The position numbers were made by a program, and so were the translations under genes. From Actibacterium sp. MT2.3-13A (GTDB lineage: Bacteria; Pseudomonadota; Alphaproteobacteria; Rhodobacterales; Rhodobacteraceae): a stretch of DNA of 64,000 bases. The notes under the pieces were generated by a model, which saw only the letters and a list, made by a program, of their open reading frames with translations, was not told the DNA's origin and did no database searches. This document shows positions 14,489-23,818 of this stretch, one piece after another. Position 1 is the stretch's first letter; each line of letters starts with the position of its first letter. Where the stretch lies: the NCBI RefSeq assembly GCF_018139985.1, contig NZ_JAGSOU010000003.1, positions 1-64,000 on the forward strand, written 5' to 3'.

Positions 14489-16063
14489 ATGAGCCCCGAC
14501 GACCAAAGCGCGGTCACAGCCTTTCTCGCGGCGCCCGAAACCCACGGCGCCCGCGGCCCGGTCGAGATCATCGAGACCCATATCTCAAAGGTTTTCCTCG
14601 CCGGCGACCGCGCCTACAAGCTCAAGCGCGCGGTGAAGCTGCCCTATGCCGACTTCTCCACCCCCGAGATCCGGCTGGCCACCTGCCACAAGGAATTCGA
14701 CCTGAACGCCCCCGCCGCGCCGGGGCTCTATCTCGGTGTGCGGCGCATCACGCGGGCCGCGGGCGGCGGGCTGGAATTCGACGGGCCGGGCGCGCTGGTC
14801 GATGCGGTGGTGGAGATGGTCCGCTTCGCGCAGGACGCGCTGTTCGACCGGATGGCGGCGGCCGGGCAGCTGACGTCCGCCCTGATGGAGGATCTCGCCG
14901 TCACCATCGCCGGTTTCCACGCCCGCGCGCCGGTGCGGCCGGGCGGCGGCGCGGACAACATGAGCGCGGTGCTGGACATCAATGCCGCCGGTTTCGCCAC
15001 CAGCGACCTGTTCCCGCCCGCCGAGATCGCCGCGCTGGACCGCGCCTGCCGCGTGCGGCTTGGCCGCCATGCAGGGGAGCTGGACCGGCGCGCGGCGCAG
15101 GGGCTGATCCGGCGCTGCCACGGCGACCTGCACCTGCGCAACATCTGCCTGTTCGAGGGTAAGCCGCGGCTGTTCGACTGCATCGATTTCTCCGACCAGA
15201 TCGCAACGGTGGACGTGCTCTACGACCTCGCCTTCCTGCTGATGGACCTGTGGCACCGCGATCTCGGCGCGCTCGCCAACCGGGTGGCCAACCGCTATTT
15301 CGACGAGATCGGAACGGATGAGGGGTTCGGCCTGCTGCCTTTTTTCATGGCGGTGCGGGCCTCGGTCCGGGCCCATGTCACGGCGACCTTCGCGCAAGGC
15401 GCAGGCGCGCGGGCGGCGCGCGAGGCGGAGGCGGCGCGGCGCTATTACGCGCTGGCCCTTTCGCTGCTGGGCGAGGTGCCGCCGCGCATCGTGGCCATCG
15501 GCGGGCTCAGCGGCACCGGCAAGACCACCGCCGCCGAGGCGCTGGCGCCCGCGCTGGGCGCGCCGCCGGGCGCGCGCGTCGTGGAAAGCGACCGCACCCG
15601 AAAGGCGATGTTCGGGGTGAAGAGCGACGTGGCGCTGCCGCAGGAGGCCTATCGCCCCGAGGTCTCCGACAGGGTCTATGCGCGGCTGGCCACGCGCGCC
15701 TGCGCGCTGGCCGGGCAGGGCGCCAGCGTGGTGGTGGACGCGGTGTTCGACAGGCCCGACCGGCGCGCGGCGCTGGCGGCGGCGGTCGCCGGCACCGGCG
15801 CCCCCTTCGCCGCCTTCTGGCTGGCGGCCGACCCCGACACCCTGCGCCGGCGCGTGGGCGCGCGCCGGGGCGGGCCGTCGGATGCCGATCTGCGGGTGCT
15901 GGAGGCCCAGCTCGCCCGCGACACGGGCGAGATCACCTGGACCGCGATCCCGGCCGACGGCCCGCCCGGTGCGGTGGTCGCGGCGCTGAGGCAGGGCGCC
16001 TTTGCGGCATCGGGGGCAGGCCCTATCCTGTCGGGGCGCGGATCCCCGGAAGGTGACAGATGA
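14489..16063 (+). CDS. APH-fold / P-loop kinase fusion protein
   Basis: 524 residues. The N-terminal ~320 residues are an APH-like kinase domain (EIIETHISKVFLAGDRAYKLKRAVKLPY, then RRCHGDLHLRNICLFEG, then LFDCIDFSDQIATVDVLYDLAFLLMDL). The C-terminal ~185 residues are a P-loop kinase resembling gluconate/zeta-type kinases, with Walker A GGLSGTGKTTAAEAL, VESDRTRK and VVVDAVFDRPDRR. Such fusions are widespread in proteobacteria, often near stress genes, and their substrate is unknown. The last four bases overlap the start of the nicotinate phosphoribosyltransferase gene (ATGA), so the two are translationally coupled. Confidence 0.85.
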   Translation: MSPDDQSAVTAFLAAPETHGARGPVEIIETHISKVFLAGDRAYKLKRAVKLPYADFSTPEIRLATCHKEFDLNAPAAPGLYLGVRRITRAAGGGLEFDGPGALVDAVVEMVRFAQDALFDRMAAAGQLTSALMEDLAVTIAGFHARAPVRPGGGADNMSAVLDINAAGFATSDLFPPAEIAALDRACRVRLGRHAGELDRRAAQGLIRRCHGDLHLRNICLFEGKPRLFDCIDFSDQIATVDVLYDLAFLLMDLWHRDLGALANRVANRYFDEIGTDEGFGLLPFFMAVRASVRAHVTATFAQGAGARAAREAEAARRYYALALSLLGEVPPRIVAIGGLSGTGKTTAAEALAPALGAPPGARVVESDRTRKAMFGVKSDVALPQEAYRPEVSDRVYARLATRACALAGQGASVVVDAVFDRPDRRAALAAAVAGTGAPFAAFWLAADPDTLRRRVGARRGGPSDADLRVLEAQLARDTGEITWTAIPADGPPGAVVAALRQGAFAASGAGPILSGRGSPEGDR

Positions 16064-17400
16064 CTCAACGCACGAGCTTCCTGCTGACCGACCTCTACCA
16101 GCTGGCGATGATGCAGGCCTATTACGAGGCTGGCGAGACCGGCACCGCGGTGTTCGAATTCTTCGTCCGCAAGCTGCCGGCGGGGCGCAATTTCCTGATG
16201 GCGGCAGGGCTGGAGCAGGCACTGGAGTTCCTGGAGACGCTCCGCGTCACCGGCGCGGAGCTGGACTGGCTGCGCGCCAGCGGCCGTTTTGGCGACAGCC
16301 TGCTGGCGCAGCTCGAAGGGTTCCGCTTCACCGGCGACGTGCATGCCATGCCCGAGGGCACGGTGTTCTTTCCCGACGAGCCGATCCTGCGCATCACCGC
16401 GCCGCTGCCGCAGGCGCAATATGTCGAGACGCGGCTGATCAACATCCTGCATTTCCAGAGCCTGATCGCCGCCAAGGCCGCCCGGCAGGTGCTGGCCGCC
16501 GGCGGGCGCCGGCTGGTCGATTTCGGGCTGCGCCGCGCGCATGGCGCCGAGGCCGGGCTGATGGCGGCGCGGGCGGCCTATCTGGCCGGCTATGACGGCT
16601 CGGCCAATGTCGAGGCAGAGCGGCTGTTCGGTGTGCCGGCGGTGGGAACCATGGCGCATTCCTTCGTGCAGGCCTTCGACGACGAGACGGCGGCCTTCGA
16701 GAGCTTCGCGCGCGCGCGCCCCGACAATTTGGCCTTCGTGATCGACACCTACGATACCGAGGCCGCGGCGCGGAAGGTCGTTGCGCTGGCGCCCCGGCTG
16801 AAGGCGCAGGGCATCGCCATCGGCGCGGTGCGGCTGGACAGCGGCGACCTGGGCGCGCTGGCGGTCAGCGTGCGCCGCATCCTCGACGCGGGCGGATTGC
16901 GCGACGTGGCGATCCTGGCCAGCGGCGGGCTGGACGAGCAGGTGATCGCGCGTCTCTGCGCCGCGGGCGCGCCGATCGACGGCTTCGGCGTGGGCACCGA
17001 TCTGACCACCTCGGGCGACGCGCCGGCGCTCGATTGCGCCTACAAGCTGCAGGAATATGCCGGCCGCCCGCGGCGCAAGCGTTCCGAGGGCAAGGCGACG
17101 TGGCCCGGGCGCAAGCAGGTCTGGCGCGGCTATGACGACGCCGGCCGCATCGCGGGCGACATCCTGTCCACCGAGCACGACACCCAGCCCGGCACGCCGC
17201 TGATCCGACCCGTCATGCGCGCCGGCAAGCGCCTGGGCCCACCGCCGACGATGGCCGAGATCCGGGACCACGCCGCGCAGGAGCTGAGGCGCCTGCCCGA
17301 GGCGCTGCGCGGCCTTGACCCCGCGCTGGCCTATCCGGTGCGGGTGGCCGACGCGCTGCTGGGGCTCGCCGCGGAGGTCGATCGCTTTACGGGGGGCTGA
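16060..17400 (+). CDS. pncB: Nicotinate phosphoribosyltransferase
   Basis: 446 residues. It makes nicotinate mononucleotide from nicotinate and PRPP for NAD salvage. LLTDLYQLAMMQAYYE at the N-terminus, RNFLMAAGLEQALEFL, VDFGLRRAHGAEAGLMAARAAYLAGYDGSANVEAERLFGVP, GTMAHSFVQAF (region of the phosphorylatable His), IDTYD and RLDSGDLGALA are NAPRTase signatures, and GFGVGTDLTTS lies near the C-terminal third. It overlaps the preceding gene by ATGA and ends the operon that begins at FNR-like box 4. The divergent operon from the same box encodes PRPP synthetase, its substrate supplier. Confidence 0.95.
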   Translation: MTQRTSFLLTDLYQLAMMQAYYEAGETGTAVFEFFVRKLPAGRNFLMAAGLEQALEFLETLRVTGAELDWLRASGRFGDSLLAQLEGFRFTGDVHAMPEGTVFFPDEPILRITAPLPQAQYVETRLINILHFQSLIAAKAARQVLAAGGRRLVDFGLRRAHGAEAGLMAARAAYLAGYDGSANVEAERLFGVPAVGTMAHSFVQAFDDETAAFESFARARPDNLAFVIDTYDTEAAARKVVALAPRLKAQGIAIGAVRLDSGDLGALAVSVRRILDAGGLRDVAILASGGLDEQVIARLCAAGAPIDGFGVGTDLTTSGDAPALDCAYKLQEYAGRPRRKRSEGKATWPGRKQVWRGYDDAGRIAGDILSTEHDTQPGTPLIRPVMRAGKRLGPPPTMAEIRDHAAQELRRLPEALRGLDPALAYPVRVADALLGLAAEVDRFTGG

Positions 17401-17453
17401 GCGATGATGTATCGTTCCCCGGATGCCGCTTTTCGCCCCGATAAGGCTCTGGA

Positions 17454-17921
17454 ATGCTTCATAGATTTGTCCTGTTCTCCGGCATTGCCGCGGTGGTGAA
17501 CCTGCTGGCGGGGCAGCTCTTCTACGGTGTTCTCGGGCTGTCCGGGGGCTGGCGATACGGTTTTTCGGTCGCCGTGGCCTTCCTATGCGGCATGGGCGTG
17601 AGCTTTGTCCTGAACCGGCGCTTCACCTACCCGCCATCGGGGCGCGCGGCGCGCCGGGAGATCGTGGATTTCTTCCTCGTCTCGCTGGGCGGGCTGGCGC
17701 TGACGACCACGCTGGCGCAGCTTTTCTATTTCCGGGGCGGGGCGGTCCTGCGCGCGCTGGCCGCCCTGCTGCCGGTGTCGCCGACGGCCGAGACGCTGGC
17801 CCATGTTCTGGCGGTGGGGCTGACCGCCGTCTATTCGTTCCTCGCGCATAAATACATCAGCTTTCGGCCGGTCTGGGCCTGGCCCGGCGGCGCGACCGCC
17901 GGCAAGCGGGGGGATCGCTGA
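17454..17921 (+). CDS. GtrA-family membrane protein
   Basis: 155 residues with four hydrophobic segments (about 3-24, 35-52, 78-98 and 118-138) and the GtrA-type motif [17 protein letters not shown] after segment 2, plus [12 protein letters not shown] near the end. GtrA proteins are thought to flip or accept lipid-linked sugars for surface glycan assembly. The stop overlaps the start of the following FAD oxidoreductase gene by one base (TGATG), and the three genes 17454-21447 form an operon. Confidence 0.85.
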   Translation: MLHRFVLFSGIAAVVNLLAGQLFYGVLGLSGGWRYGFSVAVAFLCGMGVSFVLNRRFTYPPSGRAARREIVDFFLVSLGGLALTTTLAQLFYFRGGAVLRALAALLPVSPTAETLAHVLAVGLTAVYSFLAHKYISFRPVWAWPGGATAGKRGDR

Positions 17922-19516
17922 TGGCGCCACGGGTCGCGATCATCATCGGCGCGGGGCCCGCGGGCCTGACCGCCGCCTATGAGCTGGCCACGCGCTCCGA
18001 CATCCGGCCGATCCTGTTCGAGGCGGGCGATCAGGTCGGCGGCATCTCGAAAACGGTCAACTACAAGGGCAACCGCATCGATATCGGAGGGCACCGCTTC
18101 TTTTCGAAATCCAGGCGGGTGATGGACTGGTGGCTGAACATCCTGCCGCTGGAGGCGGGCGCCGCGGCGCCGGGCGAGGCGATCGCGCTAAGCTATCACA
18201 ACCGCCGCCACGACCTGTCCGCGCCGCGGGCGGGGGCCGACCCGGAGGCGACCGACGAGGTGATGCTGGTCCGGCCGCGGGTGTCGCGCATCCTCTTCGA
18301 CGGCAAGTTCTTCGACTACCCGATCCGGTTCGGCCTCGGCACGCTGGCCCGGCTCGGCCCCGCCAGGACGGCGCGGATCATGGCGGGCTACGCGCGGGCG
18401 CGCATGCGGCCGATCCGGCCCGAGGTCAGCCTGCGGGATTTCATCATCAACCGCTTCGGCCGCGAGCTCTACGAGACCTTTTTCGAGAACTACACGGAAA
18501 AGGTCTGGGGCGTGCCCTGCGAGGAGATCCCGGCCGGCTGGGGGGCGCAGAGGATCAAGGGCGTCTCGATCAGCGCGCTGGTGAGAAACGCGCTCAGGAA
18601 GCTCAGGCCGCAGAGCGGCGGCATCGCCCAGCGCGGGGTGGAGACCAGCCTGATCGAGCGCTTCCTCTACCCCAAGCACGGGCCCGGGCAGCTTTGGGAA
18701 AAGGTGGCCGGGCAGGTGACCGCGCGGGGCGGCGAGCTGCATTGCCGCACCCGCGTCGTGGCGCTGAACCATGACGGCGAGCGGGTGACCTCGGTCGTGA
18801 CCGAGGACGCCAACGGCACGCGCCGCACCGTCGCCTGCGATTACGTCTTTTCCTCGATGGCGGTGAAGGACCTGATCGCGGGGTGGACGCCTCCGGCGCC
18901 GGCCGCGGTGGCCGGGGTCGCGGGCGATCTGCCCTATCGCGACTTCATCACAATCGGCGTGCTGCTCAGCCGGCTGCGGCTGGCCGGCGGCACCGACGCG
19001 GCGGGTCTGTCGCAGAAGATCCCGGACAACTGGATCTACGTTCAGGAGCCCGGGGTGAAGGTCGGGCGCATCCAGATCTTCAACAACTGGAGCCCCGCGC
19101 TGGTGGCCGATCCAGGCGACATCTGGCTCGGGCTGGAGTATTTCGTGAACGAGGGCGACGATTTCTGGACCCTGCCCGACGCCGAGATGACGGAGTTCGC
19201 GGTGCGCGAGCTTGGCGCGCTGGGCTTTGCCCTGCCGGAGGACGTGAAGGACAGTGTCGTGGTGCGCTCGCCCAAGGCCTATCCGGCCTATTTCGGCAGT
19301 TATGAGCGGTTCGACGTGGTGCGCGATTACGTCAGCGGCTTCGCAAACCTCTATTGCGTGGGGCGCAACGGGATGCACCGCTACAACAACCAGGATCACT
19401 CGATGCTCACGGCGATGGTGTCGGTGGACGGGATCCTTGAGGGCCGGGACGTGCACGAGGAGGTCTGGGACATCAATACCGAAGAGGAATACCACGAAAC
19501 CCGCGGCGGCGGGTGA
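17921..19516 (+). CDS. FAD-dependent amine-oxidase-like / protoporphyrinogen-oxidase-like oxidoreductase
   Basis: 531 residues. The N-terminal Rossmann motif is [16 protein letters not shown] (8-23), followed by [14 protein letters not shown] and [12 protein letters not shown], which bind FAD as in UDP-galactopyranose mutase and related NAD(P)-binding proteins. [10 protein letters not shown] and the C-terminal [17 protein letters not shown] are typical of the long-chain (about 500 aa) family linked to glycan and polyisoprenoid loci. The sugar or lipid substrate is unknown. Genes on both sides encode membrane proteins, so it probably modifies a membrane-bound or sugar intermediate at the cytoplasmic face. 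It overlaps the next gene (GTGA). Confidence 0.8.
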   Translation: MAPRVAIIIGAGPAGLTAAYELATRSDIRPILFEAGDQVGGISKTVNYKGNRIDIGGHRFFSKSRRVMDWWLNILPLEAGAAAPGEAIALSYHNRRHDLSAPRAGADPEATDEVMLVRPRVSRILFDGKFFDYPIRFGLGTLARLGPARTARIMAGYARARMRPIRPEVSLRDFIINRFGRELYETFFENYTEKVWGVPCEEIPAGWGAQRIKGVSISALVRNALRKLRPQSGGIAQRGVETSLIERFLYPKHGPGQLWEKVAGQVTARGGELHCRTRVVALNHDGERVTSVVTEDANGTRRTVACDYVFSSMAVKDLIAGWTPPAPAAVAGVAGDLPYRDFITIGVLLSRLRLAGGTDAAGLSQKIPDNWIYVQEPGVKVGRIQIFNNWSPALVADPGDIWLGLEYFVNEGDDFWTLPDAEMTEFAVRELGALGFALPEDVKDSVVVRSPKAYPAYFGSYERFDVVRDYVSGFANLYCVGRNGMHRYNNQDHSMLTAMVSVDGILEGRDVHEEVWDINTEEEYHETRGGG

Positions 19517-21447
19517 GCGGCGTGGCGGGGCCCGACGGGACCAGCGCAAACGCGCCGGGGGGCGGCGGGGCCGCGCGCCTGGCCGAGGCGCTGGCGCTGG
19601 GCGCGCTGCTGGTGGCGCTGTGGCTGTCGGTCCGGCCCTATCAGGGCATCGCGCATGACGCGAGGCTTTACATGGCGCAGGCGCTCCACCGGCTGGGCAG
19701 GGCCGGGCTGGAGGGCGATCTGTTCTTCCAATACGGCTCGCAGGACAGTTTCTCGGCGTTTTCGCCGGTCTTCGCGCCCGCGGTGGCGCTCTGGGGGCCG
19801 GCCACGGCCCATCTGGTCTTCGCGGTCATCGGGCAGGCGGTCTGGCTGGCCGCGCTCTGGGCCCTGGCGCGCAGTCTTTTCGGGCGCGGCTGGCTCGGCC
19901 TCGCCTCCATGGGCGTCGCGATCGCGATGGTCCCGAATTACGGCTGGGGCGTGCTGAGCTATGGCGAGCGTTTCGTCACCCCGCGGCTGCTCGCCGAGGC
20001 CATCACCCTGCTGGCGCTCGCCGCGGCCCTGCGCGGGCGGCGCGGGGCGGCGGGCGGGCTGGTCTGCGCGGCGGGGCTGCTGCATCCGCTGATGGCCTTG
20101 CCGGGGCTCGCGGCGATCCTGGCGCTCACGCTGCCCCGCAACCGCTGGACGGTTCTCGGCGGCGCGGCGGCGCTCGGCGCCGTCGCCGCGCTGGCCGCGG
20201 CGGGGGTGGAGCCCTTCGGGCGCGCCTTGCAGGTCTATGACGAGGCGTGGCTGGCCATCGTGCGGGACCGCACGCCCCATGCCTTCGTCGCCGACTGGTC
20301 CTGGCGCGGCCCGGTGCTGGGCGCGCTGCCGCTGTTGATCCTGTCGCTGAACGCGGCGTCCGGCCCGCCGCGCGACGCGCGGCTGGCGCGGATCGTGCTG
20401 CTGGTGTCGGGCGGGCTGGTCCTGCTCGGCTGGCTGGGCGGCGAGGTGCTGAGAAACGTGCTGGTGATGAACCTGCAGCTGTGGCGCGGGCTGTGGATCC
20501 TGACCCTCATGGGGAACCTGCTGGCCGTTCGGACCGTCCTGCGGCTGCCGGCGGCGGGGCGCGCCCGGCCCTGCCTGATCCTCGCCATCGCGGCGAACGT
20601 GATCTCGGCCTGGACCGGCCTGCTGCCCCATGCGTCGGCGGCGATGGGGCTGGCCGGCCTGCTGGCGCTTGCGGTCGAGAGCGGCAAGGGCCGGGCGCTG
20701 ACCCGTTGGGAGAGGCTGGCGATCGACCTTGTGGTGGCCGTCTCGGCGGTCTTCCTGCTCGTGACGGTCGGGGTTGCCGCTGTCCGGCAGGGCGCGGCCG
20801 AGGGCGCGGCGGTGGCGGTCCTGCGTCCCCTGATCGCGCTGGGCGCGCTGGGGCTGCTGCTGGGCTGGCGCCGGGTCAGCGCCGCGCGTCCGGCGCTCGT
20901 GGCGCTTCTTCCGCTGGCGCTGGCGTTCGCCGCGCTGGGGCTTGCCGACCGCCGAACCGCCTGGACGACCTATGTCGAGACCGGCGCGGCGCCCGATCCG
21001 GCGCTCGCGGCGCTGGTGTCGGGCCGGACGACCTATTGGGAGGGGGGGCTTGAGCTTCTGTGGTTCAAGCTCGGTCAGCCCAGCTTCTATTCCTGCACGC
21101 AGGGGGCCGGGGTCATGTTCTACCGCGCCACGGCCTTCGAATATGCGCGGCGGGCCGGGATCCTGCGCCTGCTCGGCATGCAGGAGGAGGGGCACTGCGC
21201 CCGGCCCCGGCCGGACGGCGGCGCGGGGCCGACATCCGCGGAGGCGCTGGCGTCGGTGTGCCGCGCCTTGCCGGAACTGGATCTCGTCGTGCTGAGCCGC
21301 CCGGTGGCCGGGCTGGAGGGCGCGCTGTGGCGCGCGCCGGCGCCGTGGCGACCGCTGGAGGGCCGGCGCGGCGACGGGGGGGCGGATGACGACCCCTACG
21401 CGTTCCATCTCTATTCCTGCGCCGACCTGCGCGCGCCGCCGCGCTGA
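19513..21447 (+). CDS. Large polytopic membrane protein, possible GT-C-like glycosyltransferase
   Basis: 644 residues from GTG 19513. About 12-13 hydrophobic segments span residues 15-480, with a less hydrophobic C-terminal ~160 residues containing two or three Cys and several Trp/Tyr. The first periplasmic-type loop after segment 1 ([18 protein letters not shown]) carries the Asp-containing short motif found in GT-C transferases that use lipid-linked sugars. No closer family is recognised. Overlap with the FAD enzyme gene and the nearby GtrA gene argue for a shared glycan pathway. Confidence 0.65.
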   Translation: MSGVAGPDGTSANAPGGGGAARLAEALALGALLVALWLSVRPYQGIAHDARLYMAQALHRLGRAGLEGDLFFQYGSQDSFSAFSPVFAPAVALWGPATAHLVFAVIGQAVWLAALWALARSLFGRGWLGLASMGVAIAMVPNYGWGVLSYGERFVTPRLLAEAITLLALAAALRGRRGAAGGLVCAAGLLHPLMALPGLAAILALTLPRNRWTVLGGAAALGAVAALAAAGVEPFGRALQVYDEAWLAIVRDRTPHAFVADWSWRGPVLGALPLLILSLNAASGPPRDARLARIVLLVSGGLVLLGWLGGEVLRNVLVMNLQLWRGLWILTLMGNLLAVRTVLRLPAAGRARPCLILAIAANVISAWTGLLPHASAAMGLAGLLALAVESGKGRALTRWERLAIDLVVAVSAVFLLVTVGVAAVRQGAAEGAAVAVLRPLIALGALGLLLGWRRVSAARPALVALLPLALAFAALGLADRRTAWTTYVETGAAPDPALAALVSGRTTYWEGGLELLWFKLGQPSFYSCTQGAGVMFYRATAFEYARRAGILRLLGMQEEGHCARPRPDGGAGPTSAEALASVCRALPELDLVVLSRPVAGLEGALWRAPAPWRPLEGRRGDGGADDDPYAFHLYSCADLRAPPR

Positions 21448-21552
21448 AGCCGGCCGGGCAGGGCGCGACGGGCTGGACTCGTCGCGTTTATCGTCGCAGT
21501 CTGAAGTCAGGCCGACCGGCCCCGATTTCAGAATGGGACGAAGAGTTTAGCC

Positions 21553-22851
21553 GTGACCGATTTCCCGCATGCCGCCCCGCCGAGAACGCCCGAAGAAACC
21601 GGACTGAGCCGGGACTTCATGATTAACCTGATCGCCAAGATCATGCATGTCAGGGGCACGATGACCCCGGCGCAGGTGTCGGAGATCATCAAGCTGCCCA
21701 AGCTGATCGTGCGGGTGCTGGTCGAGGACATGGTGAAGCTGCGGCTGGTGGAATCCCGCGGTCTGGTGGCCTCGGAGGACATCAAGTCGGACATCCGCTA
21801 CGCGCTGACCGACCGTGGCAAGAGCTGGGCGCTGGAGGCGATGCTGGTCTCTCAATATGTGGGCCCGGCGCCGGTCACGCTTGAGGCGTTCGAGCGCCAG
21901 ATCCTGTGCCAGGGCATCGCCAATGAGCGGATCAGCCGCGAAACGCTGCAGCGGGCGCTCAGCCATCTGGTGCTGCCGACGGACATCATGCCCCAGCTGG
22001 GGCCGGCGGTGAACTCGGGCCGCTCGATCCTGCTGTATGGCGAGCCCGGGAACGGCAAGACCTCGATCGCGGAGGCGCTGTCCGAGACCTTCCGCGACAC
22101 GATCTACTACCCCTACGCCATCGAGGTGGACAACCAGGTCATCCAGTTCTTCGACGAGACCCTGCATGACCGGCAGGAAGGGGCGGATGACGCGGCCAGC
22201 CCGCTGGACGCGCGCTGGGTGCGCTGTCGCCGCCCGGTGCTGGTCGCGGGCGGTGAGCTGACGCTGGACATGCTCGACCTGTCGTTCGAGCAGACCTCGC
22301 GGTTCTACGAGGCGCCGATGCACCTGAAGGCGCTGGGCGGGGTCTTCGTGCTGGACGATTTCGGACGCCAGCGCCAGAAGCCGCAGGATTTCCTGAACCG
22401 CTGGATCGTGCCGCTGGAAAAGAACTTCGACATCATGTCGCTGCACACCGGCAAGAAGTTCCGGGTGCCCTTCGACCAGCTGGTGATCTTTTCCTCCAAC
22501 ATCCCGCCGCATGACATCGCCGACGAGGCTTCTCTGCGGCGGATCTATTTCAAGGTCCGCGTGCCCAGCCCGAGCCGGGAGAATTACCTGGAGATCTTCC
22601 GACGCGTCTGCCGCGACGAGGACATCCCCTATGACGAGCGGGTGCTGGCGCAGTTCTACAAGGACAAGTACGACGCCAAGAACCTGGTGCCCTCCGGCGC
22701 GCATCCCGGCTTCCTGCTGCGCCACATCATCGCCGCCTGCATCTATCTCGGACGCGAGCCCGAGGTGTCGCGCGAGTTGCTCGAACTGGCCTGGTGCAAC
22801 GTGGCCGCCAGCCAGCGGACCAAGGAAACCGCCAGCATGTGGGGCCTCTGA
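21553..22851 (+). CDS. AAA-type ATPase with N-terminal winged-helix-like domain
   Basis: 432 residues. Residues ~17-75 (DFMINLIAKIMHVRGTMTPAQVSEIIKLPKLIVRVLVEDMVKLRLVE) resemble a winged helix. An AAA core follows, with Walker A LLYGEPGNGKTSIAEAL (near 160), Walker B GGVFVLDDFG and the sensor-like VIFSSNIPPHDIADEA, ADEASLRRI. It has no membrane segment. Such ATPases are repeatedly found next to Tad/Flp loci in alphaproteobacteria, and its 3' end faces tadC across a shared hairpin. A role in pilus regulation or assembly is inferred from position only. Confidence 0.8.
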   Translation: MTDFPHAAPPRTPEETGLSRDFMINLIAKIMHVRGTMTPAQVSEIIKLPKLIVRVLVEDMVKLRLVESRGLVASEDIKSDIRYALTDRGKSWALEAMLVSQYVGPAPVTLEAFERQILCQGIANERISRETLQRALSHLVLPTDIMPQLGPAVNSGRSILLYGEPGNGKTSIAEALSETFRDTIYYPYAIEVDNQVIQFFDETLHDRQEGADDAASPLDARWVRCRRPVLVAGGELTLDMLDLSFEQTSRFYEAPMHLKALGGVFVLDDFGRQRQKPQDFLNRWIVPLEKNFDIMSLHTGKKFRVPFDQLVIFSSNIPPHDIADEASLRRIYFKVRVPSPSRENYLEIFRRVCRDEDIPYDERVLAQFYKDKYDAKNLVPSGAHPGFLLRHIIAACIYLGREPEVSRELLELAWCNVAASQRTKETASMWGL

Positions 22852-22865
22852 GCCGTCCGGCTCAG
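22848..22865. terminator. Bidirectional hairpin containing both stop codons of the convergent genes
   Basis: CTGAGCCG-TC-CGGCTCAG is a perfect 8-bp stem. The TGA of the ATPase gene (22849-22851) lies in one arm and the complement of the tadC stop (22862-22864) in the other, so the same hairpin ends both convergent transcripts. No T tract is present. Confidence 0.5.
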
Positions 22866-23797
22866 CCCCCCGGCGACAGGGTGAGAAACATCTTGAGAAT
22901 GGCGATCAGGATCGGCACCAGCACGATCACCAGGTTGACCGGGAACAGGAACAGCCCCAGCGGGAACAGCATCTTGATGGGCAGCGAATTGGCCTTTTCC
23001 TCGGCGCGGATGATGCGCTGCTGGCGCATCTCGTTGCTGAAGACCCGCAGCGTCTTGCTGACGCTGGAGCCGAGCTCCACCGACTGGCGGAACAGGATGG
23101 CCAGCGATCGGACCTCCTCGACCTGCACCCGTTCGGCGAAGTTGAACAGCGCCTGGTAGAGCGGGCGCCCGGCCCGAACCTCGATGCCGATGATGCTGAG
23201 ATGGGTGCCGAAATCGCGGTTGGTCAGCAGGAACTCGCGCGTCACCCGGTCCAGCGCGGCCTCGATGCTCAGGCCCGCGTCGACGCAGACGATCAGCAGA
23301 TCCATGAAATCGGGGAACAGCTTGCGATAGGCGGTGCGGCGGCCGTCGCCCAGTTTTTCCAGCGCGAAATTGCACAGGATGAAGGACAGGCCGGACATCA
23401 CCGCGGAGAACAGCAGCAGCTCGACCTTGCCGGTCGCCGGGCTCAGGGTGGTGGTGACGAACCACACGCCGACGAACAGAAGGCCCGCCACGGCCATCCG
23501 GATGAGGTTGAAATAGAGCAATCCGCGCTTCTTGAAGAACCCCGCCCGGATCAGGCGCATGCGCAGGCTGTCGGGCTTGTCGTTCTTCTGGACGTTGTAA
23601 TAGTGCCGGACATATTCGTTCTCCGAGCCCAGCAGGCTGTCGATCTGCGAGGCCGTCCGGTCCTGCGCCCGGCTCGCGGCCTGCGCCGCGTCGATGTTCC
23701 GGTGCAGCTGCATGCGGCGGCTGAGATAGCTGATCAGCGAAAAGGCGACGATCAGCGCAGCGATGAAAATCGCGACCAGGAAGAATGTTTCGTTCAT
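22862..23797 (-). CDS. tadC: Tad pilus inner-membrane platform protein TadC
   Basis: 311 residues of the GspF/T2SSF family. Membrane segments lie near 5-25, 95-115, 120-140 and at the C-terminus (PLGLFLFPVNLVIVLVPILIAILKMF). The central cytoplasmic domain includes FPDFMDLLIVCVDAGLSIEAALDRV and SVELGSSVSKTLRVFSNEMRQQR. With TadB it forms the platform that the TadA ATPase turns to add Flp pilins. It is the last gene of the minus-strand tad locus, 21 bases after tadB. Confidence 0.92.
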   Translation of the reverse strand: MNETFFLVAIFIAALIVAFSLISYLSRRMQLHRNIDAAQAASRAQDRTASQIDSLLGSENEYVRHYYNVQKNDKPDSLRMRLIRAGFFKKRGLLYFNLIRMAVAGLLFVGVWFVTTTLSPATGKVELLLFSAVMSGLSFILCNFALEKLGDGRRTAYRKLFPDFMDLLIVCVDAGLSIEAALDRVTREFLLTNRDFGTHLSIIGIEVRAGRPLYQALFNFAERVQVEEVRSLAILFRQSVELGSSVSKTLRVFSNEMRQQRIIRAEEKANSLPIKMLFPLGLFLFPVNLVIVLVPILIAILKMFLTLSPGG

Positions 23798-23818
23798 CGT
23801 GACCAGACCTGCGCTTTC

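Noticed and set aside
19396-21408. 670-residue minus-strand frame opposite the polytopic membrane protein gene
   Set aside because: Gln/Arg/Pro-rich shadow; the plus frame encodes clear membrane segments and overlaps the upstream gene as an operon member should.
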